Source of the DNA: Melioribacteraceae bacterium
Lineage (GTDB): Bacteria; Bacteroidota; Ignavibacteria; Ignavibacteriales; Melioribacteraceae
NCBI GenBank assembly: GCA_015493615.1
Contig: WGCV01000020.1
Location: 1 to 55,240 of the forward strand
DNA: 55,240 bases
Direction: 5' to 3'
Part shown: one piece after another, positions 52,759 to 55,240 of the stretch
Layout: each line of letters starts with the position of its first letter
How positions within the stretch are numbered: the first letter of the stretch is position 1
Made by a program: the position numbers and the translations under genes
The notes under the pieces: model-generated
Databases searched by the model: none
The model's input: the letters and a program-made list of their open reading frames with translations, nothing else
What the model was told of the DNA's origin: nothing

Positions 52759-54693
52759 TTATTTTGTCTTGGGATTTACCTTTAATATTGTTCCGTTTCC
52801 CCCTGCTATTAATAATTTCCCATCCTTCGTCAAGTCAAAATCGTTCAAAGGATAAAAAAGTTTGGACGAAACCGATTTCCAACTGAGTCCGCTATCCTTT
52901 GAAATTAATATAACGCCTCTTTTCCCTACCGCAATTACGGTAATGTTATCAATAAACTTAACCCGGCTTAAAGCCATTAAATTTTTTGTGGGAGTCGGCT
53001 TCCATGATTTTGCGCCGTCATTTGTAATCCAAATGTTTTCTCCGCCTCCTACGGATATTGCGTAATCGGGATTTTTAAAAGAGACCGACCTCAAGTAAGT
53101 GGATGATTTCAAATCTACTTTATCCCAGCTCTTTCCGGTATCGGTAGTGCGCAATATTGTTCCGTTCCAGCCGACGGCAACGCCGAGATTTTTATCGGGG
53201 AACTCAACATCGTACAAAACATTATCGGAAACATTCTTTATTTGGTACCAGGTTTTCCCGCCGTTTTCGGTTCTGAAAATAGAGCCTTTACTGCCGACAA
53301 TGACGCCGATGTCGCCATCGATAAAAGTAATGTCAAAGAGCGACGAAGATGTCTGGAAAGGAATAACTTCCGCGGTTTGAAACAAATCTCCGGTCTTGAC
53401 AACCAGTCCGTTTTGCCCTACTACAAAACCGCTCCCGTTGTTAAAAATAAAGCTGGAATAAAGGTTGTTCTTCTTAAAAATATTTGTCGAATCGTCGCCG
53501 ATAAGCGAAACCTTTTCCCACGAATCTCCTCCGTCAATTGAGCGTAGGAACAAACCGGAATCGGCTAACGCAAATCCGATATTGTCGTTAACAAATTCAA
53601 TATGATTTAAATTCAGCTTAGTGTGCGCGTCTATTTTTGCGATTGATTCAAAATTAAGCTCGCCTCCCGACTTAAAGAAATTATTAAGATTATATTTTTC
53701 GAGCTTAATTAAATCGGGACTTTTAATTATTCCGTCAACCTGATTAACTATTAACTTTACAACAATTAAAAGCACAATTATTATTGATGAAAAAACCGCA
53801 ATCGGCACAACTTTGTTTTTTTTCTTTTTCTTAAGCGCGTATGCGGCGCCGGCGGGACTGTAGGATTTGAGCTTCTCGAATTTCACAATATCAATATAAA
53901 ATTCTTTGCAGTCGCGGTATCTTTCATCGGGATTTTTAGCGAGAGCTTTAGCCACAATTTCATCCACTACGGGAGGAATATCGGGAAAACGCGTATGAAT
54001 AAGAGGAGGAGCTTTTTTTGTATGAGCTTCCAAAACCTCAAATTCGCTGTCTCCCATAAACGGCGGATCTCCGGTAACCATTTCGTAAAAAGTACAGCCG
54101 AGCGCGTATATATCCGTTTTATGCGTTACGTTGCTTCCTTTAATTTGTTCGGGACTCATATAGAACGGCGTTCCTACTTTCGCTCCGGTACGCGTTACCG
54201 ACGAATCGTCAAATATTGATTTGGAAATACCGAAATCCATTATTTTCGCATTCCCTTCGGGAGTAATAATTATGTTGGAAGGCTTGATGTCGCGATGAAT
54301 AAAGCCTTTAGAGTGCGCATAGCCGACCGCGTCAAGAATTTGTTTCATCAAATAAATTACGTCGTCAATATGCAGACGGCGTTTCGTGTAAATTATTTTA
54401 TCAAGACTTTTCCCCTCGACATACTCCATTACGATTCCGAGCATTCCTTCGTAATCGAGAAAACCGTAAACCGTTACAATGTTCTGGTGATTCATCTTAG
54501 CTTGGTTTTTCGCTTCCCGCTTAAAACGCTCCCGCATATTAGGATTGTCAAACGTCTCCTTTTTCAGAAACTTGATCGCCACATAGCGCTCCAGATTAAT
54601 CTCGTACGCTCTGTAAACAATCCCCATACCGCCTCTTCCGAGGACTTGGATTATCTTGTACCCTTGAATTGTTTTCCCGATTAAATCGCTCAT
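52759..54693 (-). CDS. Membrane Ser/Thr protein kinase with extracytoplasmic Ycf48-like propeller
   Basis: This 644-residue protein has a complete Hanks-type kinase domain: GRGGMG loop at 19-24, Lys41, Glu60, HRD at 133-135, DFG at 153-155 and the SPEQ activation-loop end at 180-183. A Lys-rich stretch leads to one membrane helix at 295-316. Outside the membrane is a propeller of repeated blades with GDSWEKV, GGKTWYQI, TGKSWDKV, GAKSWKP and GLSWKSV, plus GSKGSIFRT and NGTILRT turns, like the photosystem II assembly factor Ycf48. Typical PknB kinases use PASTA repeats here instead. It is first in a kinase-murA-protease unit, which hints at cell-wall control. Confidence 0.93.
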   Translation of the reverse strand: MSDLIGKTIQGYKIIQVLGRGGMGIVYRAYEINLERYVAIKFLKKETFDNPNMRERFKREAKNQAKMNHQNIVTVYGFLDYEGMLGIVMEYVEGKSLDKIIYTKRRLHIDDVIYLMKQILDAVGYAHSKGFIHRDIKPSNIIITPEGNAKIMDFGISKSIFDDSSVTRTGAKVGTPFYMSPEQIKGSNVTHKTDIYALGCTFYEMVTGDPPFMGDSEFEVLEAHTKKAPPLIHTRFPDIPPVVDEIVAKALAKNPDERYRDCKEFYIDIVKFEKLKSYSPAGAAYALKKKKKNKVVPIAVFSSIIIVLLIVVKLIVNQVDGIIKSPDLIKLEKYNLNNFFKSGGELNFESIAKIDAHTKLNLNHIEFVNDNIGFALADSGLFLRSIDGGDSWEKVSLIGDDSTNIFKKNNLYSSFIFNNGSGFVVGQNGLVVKTGDLFQTAEVIPFQTSSSLFDITFIDGDIGVIVGSKGSIFRTENGGKTWYQIKNVSDNVLYDVEFPDKNLGVAVGWNGTILRTTDTGKSWDKVDLKSSTYLRSVSFKNPDYAISVGGGENIWITNDGAKSWKPTPTKNLMALSRVKFIDNITVIAVGKRGVILISKDSGLSWKSVSSKLFYPLNDFDLTKDGKLLIAGGNGTILKVNPKTK

Positions 54694-55240
54694 CGCATTA
54701 TATTTTTTTACAAAAAATTAATATAAATATTATGGAATTAAAATTACAAAAATTCGTTGTGAAAATTCCATTTTAAGAAGCGTTTACTTTTAAAACACTT
54801 TGCATATCCCTGTAAAACATCATTCTGCTCCTCCGCAAAGGAGAAGCGGGATCTAAATGACAATTTTAGCTCTACAATATTTTTGTCATTGTGGACGAGG
54901 CAAAGCGAATTCGCCTTGGCAGAGTAAGTGGTAAACTGCCTTAAAATTATTCTCGTATTTAGTCCCTTATCAGTAAAATTCGTGCTATTTGCGGCAGAAC
55001 ATTTTCCCATATACTCTAAAGTCCCTTGTTGATAAGGGGCTCAGAGATTATTTTTGCCCAACTTTTCCTAATTTTGTTTCCGGATTGTACAGGTTGAGTT
55101 ATGCAAAACTTTCTGATAATTACATAAACAATATGATTTTGTACTTGCTCCGTAGGAGCAAAACCTTTGTAATAAACAATTAATCACAAATCAATAGCTC
55201 CGTAGGAGCGATACAAAAAAGACAATGTTTATCTCGTAAG
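54694..55240. other. Intergenic repeat-rich region at the window edge
   Basis: There is no gene. It holds a degraded miniature-type element (about 54795-54900), a decayed coding-like repeat copy (54960-55070), a miniature-element end (GTTATGCAAAACTTTC near 55098) and array copy c from 55147. Confidence 0.6.
55147..55209 (+). repeat. GCTCCGTAGGAGC array, copy c (partial)
   Basis: Two palindromes (55147-55159 and 55197-55209) with a 50-base step match the start of copies a and b. The remainder runs off the window. Confidence 0.82.

Noticed and set aside
1-55240. tRNA or rRNA genes, riboswitches and intact insertion sequences
   Set aside because: I saw no cloverleaf, rRNA stretch, known aptamer core or intact transposase gene.

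Overview
The window looks like chromosomal DNA from an AT-rich, Gram-negative, secretion-rich bacterium of the Bacteroidota/Ignavibacteriota type; I favour an Ignavibacteria-like organism. The basis is protein style, not a marker gene: four secreted proteins end in type IX secretion (T9SS) sorting domains, there is a TonB-dependent receptor with an N-terminal carboxypeptidase-regulatory-like domain, and KdsC implies lipopolysaccharide. I saw no rRNA, tRNA, CRISPR array, prophage or intact transposase gene. Most genes lie on the minus strand.

Layout. 1-4700: a family of secreted or lipoprotein 'it-has-a-WAVGE-repeat' propeller proteins, two of them tandem paralogues with a duplicated leader and N-terminus, plus an unknown secreted protein. 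5596-9244: a cytochrome c maturation operon ccmC-ccmD-ccmE-ccmF, with a CcmE carrying Cys instead of His at the haem-binding site. 9428-13711: an ectonucleotide-type phosphodiesterase and a TonB receptor. 13971-18143: kdsC (its 3' end repeated three times), glgC and a short M1 aminopeptidase. 18871-21652: fur facing feoAB, an iron module. 21819-24879: a TPR histidine kinase and a glycosyltransferase-like protein. 24992-35588: a full fatty-acid degradation block, fadD, fadN, fadA, fadE and a 2,4-dienoyl-CoA reductase-like SDR, with a divergent ScfR/RamB-type regulator beside fadD. 36486-46821: T9SS cargo proteins, one a secreted endonuclease I. 47685-54693: cca, a membrane gluzincin-like protease, murA and a Ser/Thr kinase fused to a Ycf48-like propeller.

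The intergenic DNA is the most unusual part. It carries several families of dispersed palindromic repeats. The clearest is a 150-160 bp miniature element with 17-bp terminal inverted repeats and 5-bp target duplications (four copies have perfect duplications). Two copies sit inside the fatty-acid operon. One has inserted across the start of the protease gene downstream of murA and now supplies its first 42 codons. Other families are a four-palindrome array built on GCTCCGTAGGAGC, a three-hairpin element around a 28-bp palindrome, and a very small CCGCC/GGCGG palindrome that appears to be inserted into many contexts.
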